Origin: Candidatus Hydrogenedens terephthalaticus JGI OTU-1
Lineage (GTDB): Bacteria > Hydrogenedentota > Hydrogenedentia > Hydrogenedentales > Hydrogenedentaceae
Assembly (NCBI GenBank): GCA_000493945.1
Contig: AWNW01000001.1
Span: 1 to 64,000 of the forward strand
Reading direction: 5' to 3'
DNA length: 64,000 bases
Of this stretch, positions 35,918 to 45,725 are shown one piece after another (the first letter of the stretch is position 1; the number at the start of each line of letters is the position of its first letter). The position numbers and the translations under genes are program-made. The notes under the pieces were generated by a model. The model was not told where the DNA came from. It saw only the letters and a list, made by a program, of their open reading frames with translations, and did no database searches.

Positions 35918-36259
35918 TTATTTTATAGTTTGGAGGATATTTTCTAAATTTTTTTCGGTTATGGCTAAATGGGAGATGTGCTTTAGAACGGTGCCATTTT
36001 TCATGATGATAATTTGTGGCGATTGATGTTCTACTTTGAGTGTTTCGGCAATATGATTTGATAGCGGACGAGAATCAACGACATTAATAAGGTAGACATT
36101 GTTTTTGTATTCTGTGTGTTTTTCAAGAAACGCATCGGTTTCTTTTTTTGCGTTCCATGAAATGGGACAACGGTTGCTATGCTTAAAGAGAATTAGAATA
36201 CTATTGGTTGCATTATTTAATAAACTATCAAATTCTTCCGTTTTGGTAATTTCAATCAT
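35918..36259 (-). CDS. ytxJ: YtxJ/BrxC-type thioredoxin-fold protein (bacillithiol system)
   Basis: 113 residues, thioredoxin fold. The segment ILFKHSNRCPISWNAK matches the HSxxCPIS single-Cys site of YtxJ (BrxC), which removes or carries bacillithiol from proteins. SPQIIIMKNGTVLKHISH is the usual cis-Pro strand of the fold. It follows the aldehyde dehydrogenase gene by 18 bp on the same strand, so it is probably co-transcribed and protects or repairs thiols under aldehyde or oxidant stress. Implies bacillithiol or a similar thiol in this organism. Confidence 0.8.
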   Translation of the reverse strand: MIEITKTEEFDSLLNNATNSILILFKHSNRCPISWNAKKETDAFLEKHTEYKNNVYLINVVDSRPLSNHIAETLKVEHQSPQIIIMKNGTVLKHISHLAITEKNLENILQTIK

Positions 36260-36277
36260 GTTATTTACCTTAAACTT

Positions 36278-37858
36278 TCAGAGCCTCTCTTTTCGTGCCA
36301 GCAGTTCTAATTTCAATCCAATCCATGCGGTTTTAAGAAGGGGTATTATTCCGCGTTTGAATACAGTTTCAAAGACCTGTGAGAACAGTTCAAATTTTTT
36401 ACGGGAGTAGGGATGCCAGTATGCTTCCATACGATTCCATTGATGGTCTATCAAGATACTTTTGATGTTAGAAAAAGCATATAGTCCCTGAGCCCCGCGA
36501 TACCTTCCAAAACCGCTTTCTTTAATGCCGCCGAAAGGTAATGCGGAGTTGGCTTGAGTGGCAAGGACATTATTAATGGAGACATTCCCGGTTACAATTT
36601 GTCGAGCAATGCGTTCTGCGCGTTTTTTATCTGCAGACCATACACTTGCGGAAAGACCATAGGGAGAATCATTTGCCATCTGTATGACTTCTTCTTCTGT
36701 TTTGAATGGGGTAATTGTAACTACGGGACCAAAGGACTCATGGTATTGTATGCGATAATCTCTACCAACATTTGTGATGATAGTAGGTGGAAATGCGTGA
36801 CTTCCTTTTTGCCTTTCTCCTCCACAAAGGATTTTTGCTCCTCTTTGTTTTGCTTCTTCGAGTTGAGACTCAATTTCTTCAATCTGGAAGTTAGCGGTCA
36901 TACAGCCAACATCTAATTCTTTTTCGTCGGATGGGTTTGGAGTGTTTGCGAGTGTTCTCAATTTTTTAACTTTTTCAACCATTAAATTTACAAAAGGTTC
37001 GAATATTTTTTCCTGAACAAAGATGCGTTCGACGGAAGTGCAGGTTTGTCCGCAGTTTGTAAAACTACCCCAAATAGCACCCGTAACTGTTCTTTCCAAG
37101 TTTACATCCTCAAATACAATCATAGGGTCTTTTCCGCCCAATTCTAATTCTACAGGAATAAGGTGTTCTGCGGCTTGTTTCATAATGATTTTTCCAACAT
37201 CAACACTTCCTGTAAAATGAATTTTATCCGGTTTCTTTTCAATAAGCAGGTTAGCGGTCTTACGACTGGCATAAGCAATTTGTAAAGCCCCTTTCATAAA
37301 GCCTGATTCTTCGATAATTTTTTCATATAATCCTTTCAGAGGGGTGATTCGCGAAGGTTTTATTATCACGGCATTTCCTGCGGTAAAGGCGCATACGAAG
37401 GGAACAAAGGAGAGATGGAAAGGATAATTCCATGGAGAGATGATAAGGATAATGCCTAATGGGTCATAAACAATTTTTGATTTTTTGCCCATCAGTAATA
37501 GAGGTGTTGGAACTTTCTGGTCACGAAGGATTTTCTCTGCACATTTTTGATAATAATCAATCTGGTCTACAGAAGGGAAAACTTCAAGAAGTAGTGCGTC
37601 TGTTATGCACTTGCCTGTTTCGCGGGTTATAAACTCAGCGATTTCTTCCCGATGGTTAATGAGGTATTGTTTAATTTTATCCAGTTCATTTAGTCGTTCA
37701 CGAACCGACATGGAACTAATGACGGCAAATGCTTTTTTTGCCGTGTCATACATTTTTTCTACATCAACTTCGGTAATTTCCTGAAATGAGTAAAGTAGTT
37801 CACCTGTTTTGGGATTTTTAACTTCGACTGTTGGTGGTGTTGATAAAGTTGCTTCCAT
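36278..37858 (-). CDS. NAD(P)-dependent aldehyde dehydrogenase
   Basis: 526 residues. Cofactor-binding SPWNYPFHLS and IIKPSR, turn FTGSVDVGKIIM, catalytic Glu239 in ELELGGKDP and Cys273 in NCGQTCTS; GYLFGGIKESG-type C-terminal motif seen as ALPFGGIKESGFGRYRG. The end is extended and slightly hydrophobic (GIIPLLKTAWIGLKLEL), reminiscent of membrane-associating ALDH3-like enzymes. It oxidises an aldehyde to the acid; substrate range unknown. Upstream of ytxJ in the same unit. Confidence 0.9.
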   Translation of the reverse strand: MEATLSTPPTVEVKNPKTGELLYSFQEITEVDVEKMYDTAKKAFAVISSMSVRERLNELDKIKQYLINHREEIAEFITRETGKCITDALLLEVFPSVDQIDYYQKCAEKILRDQKVPTPLLLMGKKSKIVYDPLGIILIISPWNYPFHLSFVPFVCAFTAGNAVIIKPSRITPLKGLYEKIIEESGFMKGALQIAYASRKTANLLIEKKPDKIHFTGSVDVGKIIMKQAAEHLIPVELELGGKDPMIVFEDVNLERTVTGAIWGSFTNCGQTCTSVERIFVQEKIFEPFVNLMVEKVKKLRTLANTPNPSDEKELDVGCMTANFQIEEIESQLEEAKQRGAKILCGGERQKGSHAFPPTIITNVGRDYRIQYHESFGPVVTITPFKTEEEVIQMANDSPYGLSASVWSADKKRAERIARQIVTGNVSINNVLATQANSALPFGGIKESGFGRYRGAQGLYAFSNIKSILIDHQWNRMEAYWHPYSRKKFELFSQVFETVFKRGIIPLLKTAWIGLKLELLARKERL

Positions 37859-37933
37859 GGGTACGCTCCTTCTGTCGGTATACTTGTTTTATTCAATTAG
37901 ACTGTTTTTAAGTGAAAATGTTTCTGATATATC

Positions 37934-39274
37934 TTAACTGAGTTTGTCTATATTTGCCCAGACTTTCTGGAAAGCATGAATGTATTGTTCTACAAGTTCG
38001 GGTTGTTCGGTTGTAAAGTAAGGCAAAGATATGGCGGTGCGATTGGCTTCTTCACATCCTTTTGGAGTGCCTTCTTTAGGAAGCACGGGCATGTAGTCCC
38101 ACCATTTATTTTCACTAAAAATGGGATAGGTATGTAGTAATGTCCATTGATACTCAGTTACATCCACACCTTCCGCTTTTAATGCTTTAACGATTGCGGA
38201 ACGGGAAGCCCCTGCTTTTTTCTCATCTATAAACATTAAGTTTCGTGAATAATAAACTCTTTCAGCGTCTGGACGGACATATTGGGCAGAAAGCCCAGGA
38301 AGTTGTGTAATAGCATCATTCAGTTTTTTCATTTGTGCGACGCCTTTTGTATTTTTCTCTGTTAATGTTTTTAACTGGATATTGGCAAGGATAGCCGCAA
38401 TGGGGTGTATTCTTAATTTACCACCGAAGGCTGTGCCTTGATATTTTCTATAAGGGCTATCTTCCGGGAATGTTCTGGGTAAATCATAGTTTCCGAATGT
38501 TACAGAGCGTTCGTAGTCGCGAATGTCTTTATACATGGCTATTCCGCCTTCGATAGCAGGTAAGGGTTTTGTTGTTTGAAGGCTAAATCCTGCCATTCGT
38601 CCCCATTTCCCAATATAAATGTCTTTTAATTTTGCTCCATGTGCATGGCTGGCGTCTTCAACAACTTCCAGACCATGTTCTTTGGCAAAGTCCATAATTA
38701 AATCCATATCACAGGGGACACCATACCAATGAACAGGCAGGATAGCACGGGTTTTTGGAGAAAGGCGTTTTTTACAATCTTCAACATCTATGTTCATAGT
38801 TTTAGGATTAACATCAACAAAAACGGGAACATATTTTAAGAAACGCATAGGAACTACAGGGAACCAGGTGCTATAGTCGGGAACAAGTACTTCACTGCCG
38901 GGAGGTAAGTCAAGAGCGAATAGTGTAGAGGTTAATGCACTTGTGCCATTACAGTGGGCTTTGACAAATGGGCAATCGAAGTGTTTTTTCCATGCTTCTT
39001 CAAATTCGGCGATAGGAGCATAACTTGGATTTTTGATTAATTCGGAAACTAATTGAATTTCCTCATCACCGTATATAGGCCATTGTGTTGCATTGGCTGG
39101 ATGGGATTTTACTGCGGGAGAACCTCCATTGATTGCCAAAGTTTCTTTTTTAAGTGTTTCAGAGCTTGTCTGAGCAGTTGCCTTTACCTGGCTCCCTAAG
39201 TAAACAGCAGAGCCAACAGCGGCTGTAGTTTTCAAAAATTCTCTGCGTCCATTTTCTTTCGGTGTGTTATTCAT
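37934..39274 (-). CDS. Tat-exported DegT/DnrJ/EryC1-type PLP aminotransferase
   Basis: I place the start at ATG 39274 (MNNTPKENGRREFLK) with AGGAG 9 nt upstream, rather than at 39355. The N-terminus is a clear twin-arginine signal: GRREFLKTTAAVGSAVYLGSQVKATA. The rest is a DegT-family PLP enzyme: cofactor-binding HCNGTSALTSTL, HWYGVPCDM, DASHAHGA, and the lysine region SLQTTKPLPAIEGG. DegT enzymes normally aminate nucleotide-bound keto sugars in the cytoplasm, so export is odd; Tat export of the folded holoenzyme would make sense of it. 446 residues. Monocistronic between ALDH and the BNR-type gene. Confidence 0.85.
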   Translation of the reverse strand: MNNTPKENGRREFLKTTAAVGSAVYLGSQVKATAQTSSETLKKETLAINGGSPAVKSHPANATQWPIYGDEEIQLVSELIKNPSYAPIAEFEEAWKKHFDCPFVKAHCNGTSALTSTLFALDLPPGSEVLVPDYSTWFPVVPMRFLKYVPVFVDVNPKTMNIDVEDCKKRLSPKTRAILPVHWYGVPCDMDLIMDFAKEHGLEVVEDASHAHGAKLKDIYIGKWGRMAGFSLQTTKPLPAIEGGIAMYKDIRDYERSVTFGNYDLPRTFPEDSPYRKYQGTAFGGKLRIHPIAAILANIQLKTLTEKNTKGVAQMKKLNDAITQLPGLSAQYVRPDAERVYYSRNLMFIDEKKAGASRSAIVKALKAEGVDVTEYQWTLLHTYPIFSENKWWDYMPVLPKEGTPKGCEEANRTAISLPYFTTEQPELVEQYIHAFQKVWANIDKLS

Positions 39275-39392
39275 TTTACTTTCTCCTATATTGTTAAAAA
39301 ATTTGTTGCGAATATCATATTGTATTATTATCATAAATATAATCAATAAAGTCAATTGAAATTATAAAATAAATAGATACAAGGAGACAGGA

Positions 39393-40541
39393 ATGGCAGT
39401 TAAAAGATATATTCGATTATTTTTTATTGCAATTTTTTTGGTAATAGTTATCCTTTCTTTGATTATTGTTTGGTCAATAAATCGAGTAAATGTTGCGGAA
39501 ATAGACAAGTCATTTCAATATACTCTTGATGTTATGTATTCCGATGGGTTGCATAATTCTAATTCTGATATGATTTGTTGGCGAGGAATATTTTACTTAA
39601 TCCATGCAAATTCTCCGTTTCATTTAGGTAGTACTCGTTGCAAATTATTATTATGGAAATCTAATGATGGGCATAAATGGGAGAAGATAAAAGAGTTCAA
39701 TTCTCCGGGGGAAGATATACGCGACCCAAAATTTGCAGAGATTAATGGGCAGTTATTTCTCTATGTGCTTGTTAACAAGGATTTTTTTGCGGAGCCATAT
39801 CGCACTTTATATGCGAGGTCAAGAGATGGAAGGGAGTGGACGCCCTTTGAACCGTTGAAAGGAGATGTGGAAGGTTGGCTTTTATGGAGACCGAAAACGA
39901 GGGATTATATAGAATGGTATGTTACAGGATATTGGAATGAGCATGGAAAATCTGCATTATTTCGTTCGAGGGATGGGATTTATTGGGAATTGGTATCTAT
40001 AATTTATGAAGGGGACAGGAATGATGAAACAGATTTTGAATTTTTACCAGATGGAAGTATTATTTGCACTGCTCGGTTGGAATTTTCTGATTCATGGTTA
40101 GGTCATCCCGATGGAAGCACATTAGTAGCGACAGCAAAACCTCCTTATAAAGAGTGGAAAAAGACGCGGAGCAGAATAACGCGATTAGACGGTCCTTGTT
40201 TGTTTGCTTTTGATGGAAAGGTTTTTGCGACAGGAAGAAGGGATTACACTAATACGGGACCTTTCTGGTATATGGGAAGTATTTTGAATAGGAAGCGGAC
40301 TTCTTTATGGTATGTAAGTCCTGATGGGTTGAAATGGTTAACGGATTTCCCCAGTGCCGGCGATACGGTATATGGTGGAGTTGCTATGCGCGGGAATGAT
40401 ATTTATATGTGTTATTACAGCAGTCCTATCACGAAGGATTATCCATGGATAATAGGGATGTTGGGGCAAACAGATATTTTTATGCTTAAATGTGATAAGG
40501 ATGATTTCAGAAAGTTTGTAAGAGGCAAAATAGAAAAATAG
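39393..40541 (+). CDS. Membrane-anchored BNR-repeat (sialidase-like) protein
   Basis: 382 residues. N-terminal membrane helix (9-29) without an obvious cleavage site. The body is a beta-propeller with several Asp-box-like repeats SxDGxxW: KSNDGHKW, RSRDGREW, RSRDGIYW and SPDGLKW. Asp-box propellers occur in exo-sialidases and other glycosidases; I do not see the sialidase Arg triad clearly, so the catalytic role is open. Likely faces the periplasm. Confidence 0.65.
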   Translation: MAVKRYIRLFFIAIFLVIVILSLIIVWSINRVNVAEIDKSFQYTLDVMYSDGLHNSNSDMICWRGIFYLIHANSPFHLGSTRCKLLLWKSNDGHKWEKIKEFNSPGEDIRDPKFAEINGQLFLYVLVNKDFFAEPYRTLYARSRDGREWTPFEPLKGDVEGWLLWRPKTRDYIEWYVTGYWNEHGKSALFRSRDGIYWELVSIIYEGDRNDETDFEFLPDGSIICTARLEFSDSWLGHPDGSTLVATAKPPYKEWKKTRSRITRLDGPCLFAFDGKVFATGRRDYTNTGPFWYMGSILNRKRTSLWYVSPDGLKWLTDFPSAGDTVYGGVAMRGNDIYMCYYSSPITKDYPWIIGMLGQTDIFMLKCDKDDFRKFVRGKIEK

Positions 40542-40633
40542 CAGATAATCTCTTTTGACTAAATAACAGATATGAGGAAAGAGATAAACTTAATTTTCTA
40601 AGGGAAATTTGATAGGGAATGTATTGTAAAGAT

Positions 40634-41524
40634 TTAAATAAGCGAGATTTTTTCGCGTATTATTTTCTGCTGGGTTTTATTAAGTCGAATGATATGTGTA
40701 ATACCTTGATTTAATAATAATTTTCTTGCTTTTTCTAATTGATAACCGACCTGCTGGATATTATGAGAATCATCTGCGAAAGTGAAGGGGATTTCCAATT
40801 CAGCAGATTTCTGGATAATGAATGTATCGGGGAAGATTCGTTGTATGGGTTTTCTTAAACCACTGGTATTGAGTTCGAGGATGCAATTGTTCTTTTTTAC
40901 TTCTTCTAAAGTTTCTTCAATGACCTTGACTAATTTTGAAGAGTATTCGGGCACTTCTTCAGGTTTTAGGAAACAGGTAATTAAATCGAAATGAGCCACA
41001 ATATCCGGTTTTATGGAGATAAGCATTTCTTTTAAAGTCTGGTAATAAGCAATTATTAAGTTTTCTAAACCGTGATGTGCTTCAACAGCCTTATAGAATG
41101 TCTCCGACGAAAAATCGGTCATGTAATTGTTGACCCAATGGACTGAGCCAACTACATATTCAATTCTTCCTTCTTTTATCAATTGTTGGTTAAAGGAAAC
41201 ATAGTCATCTGGGGGGACTACTTCAATTTCCAAACCCTTTAATAGTGTAATTTGTGAAGCATACTTCTCTTGAAGTTTATCAAGAGTATCGCAGTAAGTA
41301 TAAAAACTATTGATAAGATCTTGGGGTGTTTTTTGCAATTCGATTTCTTCAGGGTAAAGGTATGCATCATGTTTGCGTGGTGCATGTTCTGAAAAACCAT
41401 AAACAGGCATATTAAGTTCGATAGCACGCAAAATGATGTCCTCAATATTACTTTCGGCATGGTCGCAAAATTCTTTACTATGTCCTCCATGCATGGAAAA
41501 GAACCATGGAATTGTTTTTTGCAT
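40634..41524 (-). CDS. PHP-domain phosphatase, HisJ-type histidinol-phosphatase
   Basis: 296 residues. PHP metal-site motifs: an altered first motif MHGGHSKEFCDHA (usually HxHxxxCDHA), GFSEHAP, GLEIEVVP, VVGSVHWV, VAHFDLI, LELNTSG and FADDSHN. This order and the 270-300 residue length fit HisJ-type histidinol-phosphatase (last phosphatase step of histidine synthesis). No other his genes are nearby except hisS 8 kb away, so the enzyme could serve another phosphomonoester. Confidence 0.8.
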   Translation of the reverse strand: MQKTIPWFFSMHGGHSKEFCDHAESNIEDIILRAIELNMPVYGFSEHAPRKHDAYLYPEEIELQKTPQDLINSFYTYCDTLDKLQEKYASQITLLKGLEIEVVPPDDYVSFNQQLIKEGRIEYVVGSVHWVNNYMTDFSSETFYKAVEAHHGLENLIIAYYQTLKEMLISIKPDIVAHFDLITCFLKPEEVPEYSSKLVKVIEETLEEVKKNNCILELNTSGLRKPIQRIFPDTFIIQKSAELEIPFTFADDSHNIQQVGYQLEKARKLLLNQGITHIIRLNKTQQKIIREKISLI

Positions 41525-41627
41525 GAAAAATATCTCCGTTCAAGTCAGATAAACTTTCATCATGAATTTTATTATGATATGCTAATTAACAGGAGAATAA
41601 AAAATAAACAATTAGAGGAGATGAAGC

Positions 41628-42476
41628 ATGAGTTTCTTTGTTTTACTTTGTCACTTGACTTTTTTTGCAACATTATTAGCCAATGAGCAACCGATTATGG
41701 AGGTTTGCGGTTTTAAATTTACAGAAGGACCTTTGTGGGTAGATGAATTAGGTTGGATATTTAGCGATATACCTGCAAATACAGTTTATAAGATAGTAAA
41801 TCATGAGGTTTATTTAAGTCCCAGTGGAAACTCTAATGGTTTGGCACTAGATACGAAAGGGAATATCCTTTTAGCGGAACATGGAAACCGAAGGGTTTCG
41901 AGAATGTATCGAAATGGAAATATTGAGGTTGTTGCGGAAAAGTATCAGGGGAAGCGTTTTAATAGCCCTAATGATTTGGTGGTTCGCTCGGATGGGAGTA
42001 TATTTTTTACAGACCCTCCTTATGGTTTGCCGGGTGGTCTGAATGGACCGAATGCGGAACTTGATTTTTGTGGGATTTATGAAATAACTCCGAAGGGAGA
42101 TGTTCTGCTTGTTAATAAAAACTTGAAGAAACCTAATGGTATTGCTTTATCAAAAGATGAAGAGGTCTTATTTGTTGCTGATACAGAGCAAGACGCAATT
42201 TTTAAGTTTTTATATAAAGGCAAAGCATATCCGATGGAAGAGATAAAATTTTGTGATGTGGCATCCCCGGATGGAATAAAAATAGATAAGCAGAATAATC
42301 TTTGGGTTACATCATCAGAAGGGGTAGTAGTGTTTAATAACCAAGGGGAAAGGATAGATGTAATTAAGGTGCCCAAACATCCTGCTAATTGTGCTTTTGG
42401 TGGGAAGGATGGAGATGAGTTTCTTGTTACAGCTCGTGATTGCGTATATTTATATCGTTTGAAAAAGGAGAAATGA
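41628..42476 (+). CDS. SMP-30/gluconolactonase-like secreted protein
   Basis: 282 residues. Signal peptide (residues 1-19, FVLLCHLTFFATLLA), AGAGGAG 8 nt before the ATG. A six-bladed propeller of the SMP-30/gluconolactonase type: EGPLWVDE (metal-binding Glu near the start), NSNGLALD, FNSPNDLVVRSDGSIFFTDPPYG (Asn and Asp ligands) and SPDGIKIDKQNNLWV. It would hydrolyse a sugar lactone in the periplasm. Fits the sugar-oxidising flavour of the region. Confidence 0.85.
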   Translation: MSFFVLLCHLTFFATLLANEQPIMEVCGFKFTEGPLWVDELGWIFSDIPANTVYKIVNHEVYLSPSGNSNGLALDTKGNILLAEHGNRRVSRMYRNGNIEVVAEKYQGKRFNSPNDLVVRSDGSIFFTDPPYGLPGGLNGPNAELDFCGIYEITPKGDVLLVNKNLKKPNGIALSKDEEVLFVADTEQDAIFKFLYKGKAYPMEEIKFCDVASPDGIKIDKQNNLWVTSSEGVVVFNNQGERIDVIKVPKHPANCAFGGKDGDEFLVTARDCVYLYRLKKEK

Positions 42477-42603
42477 TGCGGAAACAAAAAGTGAAAAATT
42501 GAAACCTTATTTGTAAGTAATGTTATGATAATAATCCTTTCTATTAAATAATAATCAGGAATTATAAAAGAATATGTTATTTTAAATTAGAAGGTAAGAA
42601 TTT

Positions 42604-43620
42604 ATGATAGATTTGAAGAAAATAAAATCAGCAGAGGTATGGCGGGAGCAGAGGGAAGAGTTAAAGGAACAGTTTTTGCGTTATTTGGGTGAAGAGATAT
42701 TGGTATTAAGTGACCCTCTATATGACGAAATAGAAGAAGACCGTTCCAGTATCTTTGTCCCGCATACAAAGATTATTGACGAGATTGCAGAAGATGATCT
42801 GCGAAGATATAAAATTGAATATTCTGTTCATGAAGATGAACGGATTACTGCATGGGTTTTCACACCAGAACGGAATAAAAAGGAATCCATGCCGGCTATT
42901 CTTTGTTGTCATGATTATGTTCCCCAGGGTAAGGATGAGTTTGCCGGTATTGATGGAGACCCTCAATATGCAATTGCCCGAGAACTGGCATATTCCGGGT
43001 ATGTTACGATGGTTCCAGATTGCTTATATTTTGGAGAGCGAACAGTACCGAAACGAGCAAAAGGGGGTGCAAAATCCCAAGATTCAAAATCCTCTAAAGT
43101 GGTATATCAAGGGAAACTGATAATGGATTATCTTGCGGGGCTTCGCGTTTTCGGGACATGGTTTACAACCGACATTACGAGTATTGGTGTATTAGGGAAG
43201 GGTTTTGGTGCTTTGCAAGCAATACTTTTAACGGCAATAGAGCCATCTATTCAGGCATGTGTTGCGATAGGTCCGTTGTCCTCATGGAAAGATAAAAGGA
43301 ACAAGAATAACTGGCTTTTCCAGAGCGAAAATGATTTAATTCCAGAACTTCGTAAGGAGATAGAGGCAGGAAAAGAAACTTTTGATATTGAACATATTCT
43401 TGCACTCTGTGCTACAAGCGCGGTAATGATTATAAATCCTTTAGGAGAGACGGATAATACTACTAAAGGGAAAACAAGTATTCCTTATATCAAATCTGCA
43501 GAACGAATATATGATTTGTTGGGAATGCCGGAGGCATTGCAAGTTGTTCAAAGGAAGGCAAAAAATTTTGGAAGCACTTTATTACCTGTTATTGAAGATT
43601 GGTTTGCTGAGTGGCTTTAA
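42604..43620 (+). CDS. Alpha/beta-hydrolase-fold protein lacking the nucleophile Ser
   Basis: 338 residues, cytoplasmic. The fold is recognisable: ILCCHDYVPQGKDEF (oxyanion loop), YAIARELAYSGYVTMVPDCLYFGER (strand-helix-strand typical of dienelactone-hydrolase/acetyl-esterase proteins) and the nucleophile elbow SIGVLGKGFGALQAI. In that elbow G-x-S-x-G has become G-K-G-F-G, so there is no Ser, Cys or Asp nucleophile. The C-terminal part also lacks an obvious catalytic His. Probably a non-catalytic member, or an enzyme with a different mechanism. AAGG precedes the ATG. Confidence 0.7.
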   Translation: MIDLKKIKSAEVWREQREELKEQFLRYLGEEILVLSDPLYDEIEEDRSSIFVPHTKIIDEIAEDDLRRYKIEYSVHEDERITAWVFTPERNKKESMPAILCCHDYVPQGKDEFAGIDGDPQYAIARELAYSGYVTMVPDCLYFGERTVPKRAKGGAKSQDSKSSKVVYQGKLIMDYLAGLRVFGTWFTTDITSIGVLGKGFGALQAILLTAIEPSIQACVAIGPLSSWKDKRNKNNWLFQSENDLIPELRKEIEAGKETFDIEHILALCATSAVMIINPLGETDNTTKGKTSIPYIKSAERIYDLLGMPEALQVVQRKAKNFGSTLLPVIEDWFAEWL

Positions 43621-43677
43621 TTGAATAAAATTTTTAAGTATAGGAATGAAACCTTATAGAGGGATTGTTTTGCTGAT

Positions 43678-44625
43678 ATGGTCGAAATTTACAAAAATAA
43701 GATAGATAAGTTAATTCAAAATGTAGAGCGTGTTTTTTTAGGTAAAACACATGCTATTAAACTTTGTGTAACGGGAATACTTTCGCGTGGTCATATCTTG
43801 ATAGAAGATGTTCCGGGTATGGGAAAAACAACATTAGCACAGGTATTAGCCCGTTCCATGAACTGTGTTTTCCATCGTATTCAATTTACCAGCGATATGT
43901 TGCCATCGGATATATTGGGGGTATCTATATTAAATCCACGGACGACAGATTTTGAGTTTCGTAGAGGGCCTATTTTTGCCAATATCGTGCTTGCAGATGA
44001 AATTAATCGAACTCCACCGAAGACCCAAAGTGCCTTGCTGGAAGCCATGAGTGAAAATCAGGTATCTGTGGATGGGAGTACTTATCCTTTACCACAGCCT
44101 TTTATTGTTATTGCGACGCAGAATCCTATTGAATATGAGGGTACATACAGTCTACCGGAATCGCAGTTGGATAGATTTTTGATTCGATTGGAGATAGGTT
44201 ATCCTCCTGCGGAGGAGGAACTTATTATTATGAGAAAAAGAGAGGTGGTAAAAGAGATAAGCGAACTACCGCCTGTGCTGACATCGGAGGAAGTTACGGA
44301 ATTACAGGAACAGACGAAAAAGATATTTGTTGATGATTCAATAATGGATTATATTTTGCAGATTATTGAACAGACAAGAAACCATGAACAGGTGGAACTG
44401 GGAATAAGCCCCCGAGGGACACAGAGTTTGTATGTAGCAACTCAAGCATGGGCACTTATTAATGGTAGAGATTTTGCAACTCCGCAGGATGTTCGGGAAG
44501 TAGCCGAACCTGTGTTATCTCATCGGTTGATTTCAAAATCAAGGTCTTTTAATCTCATACATATAGCCGAAGAACGAAAAAAAATTATTCAGGATATTCT
44601 TCAAAAAGTTCCTATTCCCCGCTAA
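43678..44625 (+). CDS. MoxR-family AAA+ ATPase
   Basis: 315 residues. Walker A EDVPGMGKTTLAQVLA, Walker B VLADEINRTPPKTQSALLEAM, sensor IATQNPIEYEGTYSLPESQLDRF with the Arg finger, and the C-terminal lid (ISPRGTQSLYVATQAWAL). MoxR ATPases act as chaperones on von Willebrand-like/DUF58 proteins. It is the first gene of a three-gene operon with the DUF58 and transglutaminase-like genes, a very common arrangement. The DUF58 gene starts 3 nt after the stop. Confidence 0.93.
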   Translation: MVEIYKNKIDKLIQNVERVFLGKTHAIKLCVTGILSRGHILIEDVPGMGKTTLAQVLARSMNCVFHRIQFTSDMLPSDILGVSILNPRTTDFEFRRGPIFANIVLADEINRTPPKTQSALLEAMSENQVSVDGSTYPLPQPFIVIATQNPIEYEGTYSLPESQLDRFLIRLEIGYPPAEEELIIMRKREVVKEISELPPVLTSEEVTELQEQTKKIFVDDSIMDYILQIIEQTRNHEQVELGISPRGTQSLYVATQAWALINGRDFATPQDVREVAEPVLSHRLISKSRSFNLIHIAEERKKIIQDILQKVPIPR

Positions 44626-44627
44626 TT

Positions 44628-45725
44628 ATGATTTCAGGATTACCTAAACGAACGAAGACGATACGAACTTATTGGTGGGGAGAAGTTTTTTTTACTATTC
44701 TTTTACTTCTTTCTGCATGGAATAGCGGTAATAATATCTTATATCTGGCTTTTTCTGTATGTTTTTCTATTGCTGTGTGTGCGGAAGTATTTTCGAGATG
44801 GAATTTTAATCCACCTCGTCTTGAAATATTAGTGCCGGAGCAGGTAACAAGAGGGAGTGAGGCTAATATATGGATACGGTTAGAGAATATGAAGAAGCGA
44901 ACCCCTTTGTTTGGGGTTTCTGTGGAAGCTGTGATCGAGGATACTCGTGGGATGAAGACAAGGGTGTTCTGGAAAAAAATACCTGTATTGCCTGTAAATC
45001 AGTATATTGAGTTTTCATTAGAACAGAAATTCCCGAAACGAGGTCGTGTGCGAATAACAGAGGTAGTAATACGGTCTGAATTCCCGTTGGGGATTGTTGA
45101 AAGAGAGGCATGGTATCAAGTGGATGCGGATGTATTGGTAGTGCCAAGGACGCAATTTTTAAAGGTGCAGTCATTAGGAAATTTTACTGGAGGAAGTCGT
45201 GTTCCGACACGAACACTTATTTCTGAATCGGGGGATTTTTATTCTATTCGGGAATATCAACCGGGGGATGATTTGCGATATATTGCATGGAAAATAAGTG
45301 CTCGTTTGGGAGTATGGCTGGTCCGAGAATGGGCATTAAGTCTACCGAATCAGTATTTGATTTATCTGGATTTAAGAAAACCTATGGGAGAAAATAATGA
45401 AGAGATTTTTGAAGAAATGATGGATTTTGTTGCTTCTCTGGCTTTTTCTCTTCTTATGAAACAATTTCGAGTGGGTATATGGACAGAAGAGGATAAGATA
45501 CCACTCGGACATGGAGTTGGGCATTTGAATTTCATTTTGAAAAGACTTGCATTACTTCAACCTATTGATAATGAGGAAATAAATGAAAAGTTATGGAATC
45601 GTTTTGTTCAGGAAGGTAGAAGTTCAAGGTTATTGCTTTTGTCTGTAAATCCCGAATTATGGGGACAAGTTTTATTAACCGGTATGAGAGTGGTAAATCC
45701 CGATGTCATTTCTGCAGGAAGATAG
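44628..45725 (+). CDS. DUF58 protein (MoxR partner)
   Basis: 365 residues. Two N-terminal membrane segments (~13-45), a beta region typical of DUF58 (VPEQVTRGSEANIWIRLEN), then the DUF58 core SGDFYSIREYQPGDDLRYIAWKISARLG and a vWA-like remainder (YLIYLDLRKPMG). Overlaps the next gene by 23 nt. Expected to function with the MoxR ATPase in envelope protein maturation. Confidence 0.88.
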   Translation: MISGLPKRTKTIRTYWWGEVFFTILLLLSAWNSGNNILYLAFSVCFSIAVCAEVFSRWNFNPPRLEILVPEQVTRGSEANIWIRLENMKKRTPLFGVSVEAVIEDTRGMKTRVFWKKIPVLPVNQYIEFSLEQKFPKRGRVRITEVVIRSEFPLGIVEREAWYQVDADVLVVPRTQFLKVQSLGNFTGGSRVPTRTLISESGDFYSIREYQPGDDLRYIAWKISARLGVWLVREWALSLPNQYLIYLDLRKPMGENNEEIFEEMMDFVASLAFSLLMKQFRVGIWTEEDKIPLGHGVGHLNFILKRLALLQPIDNEEINEKLWNRFVQEGRSSRLLLLSVNPELWGQVLLTGMRVVNPDVISAGR

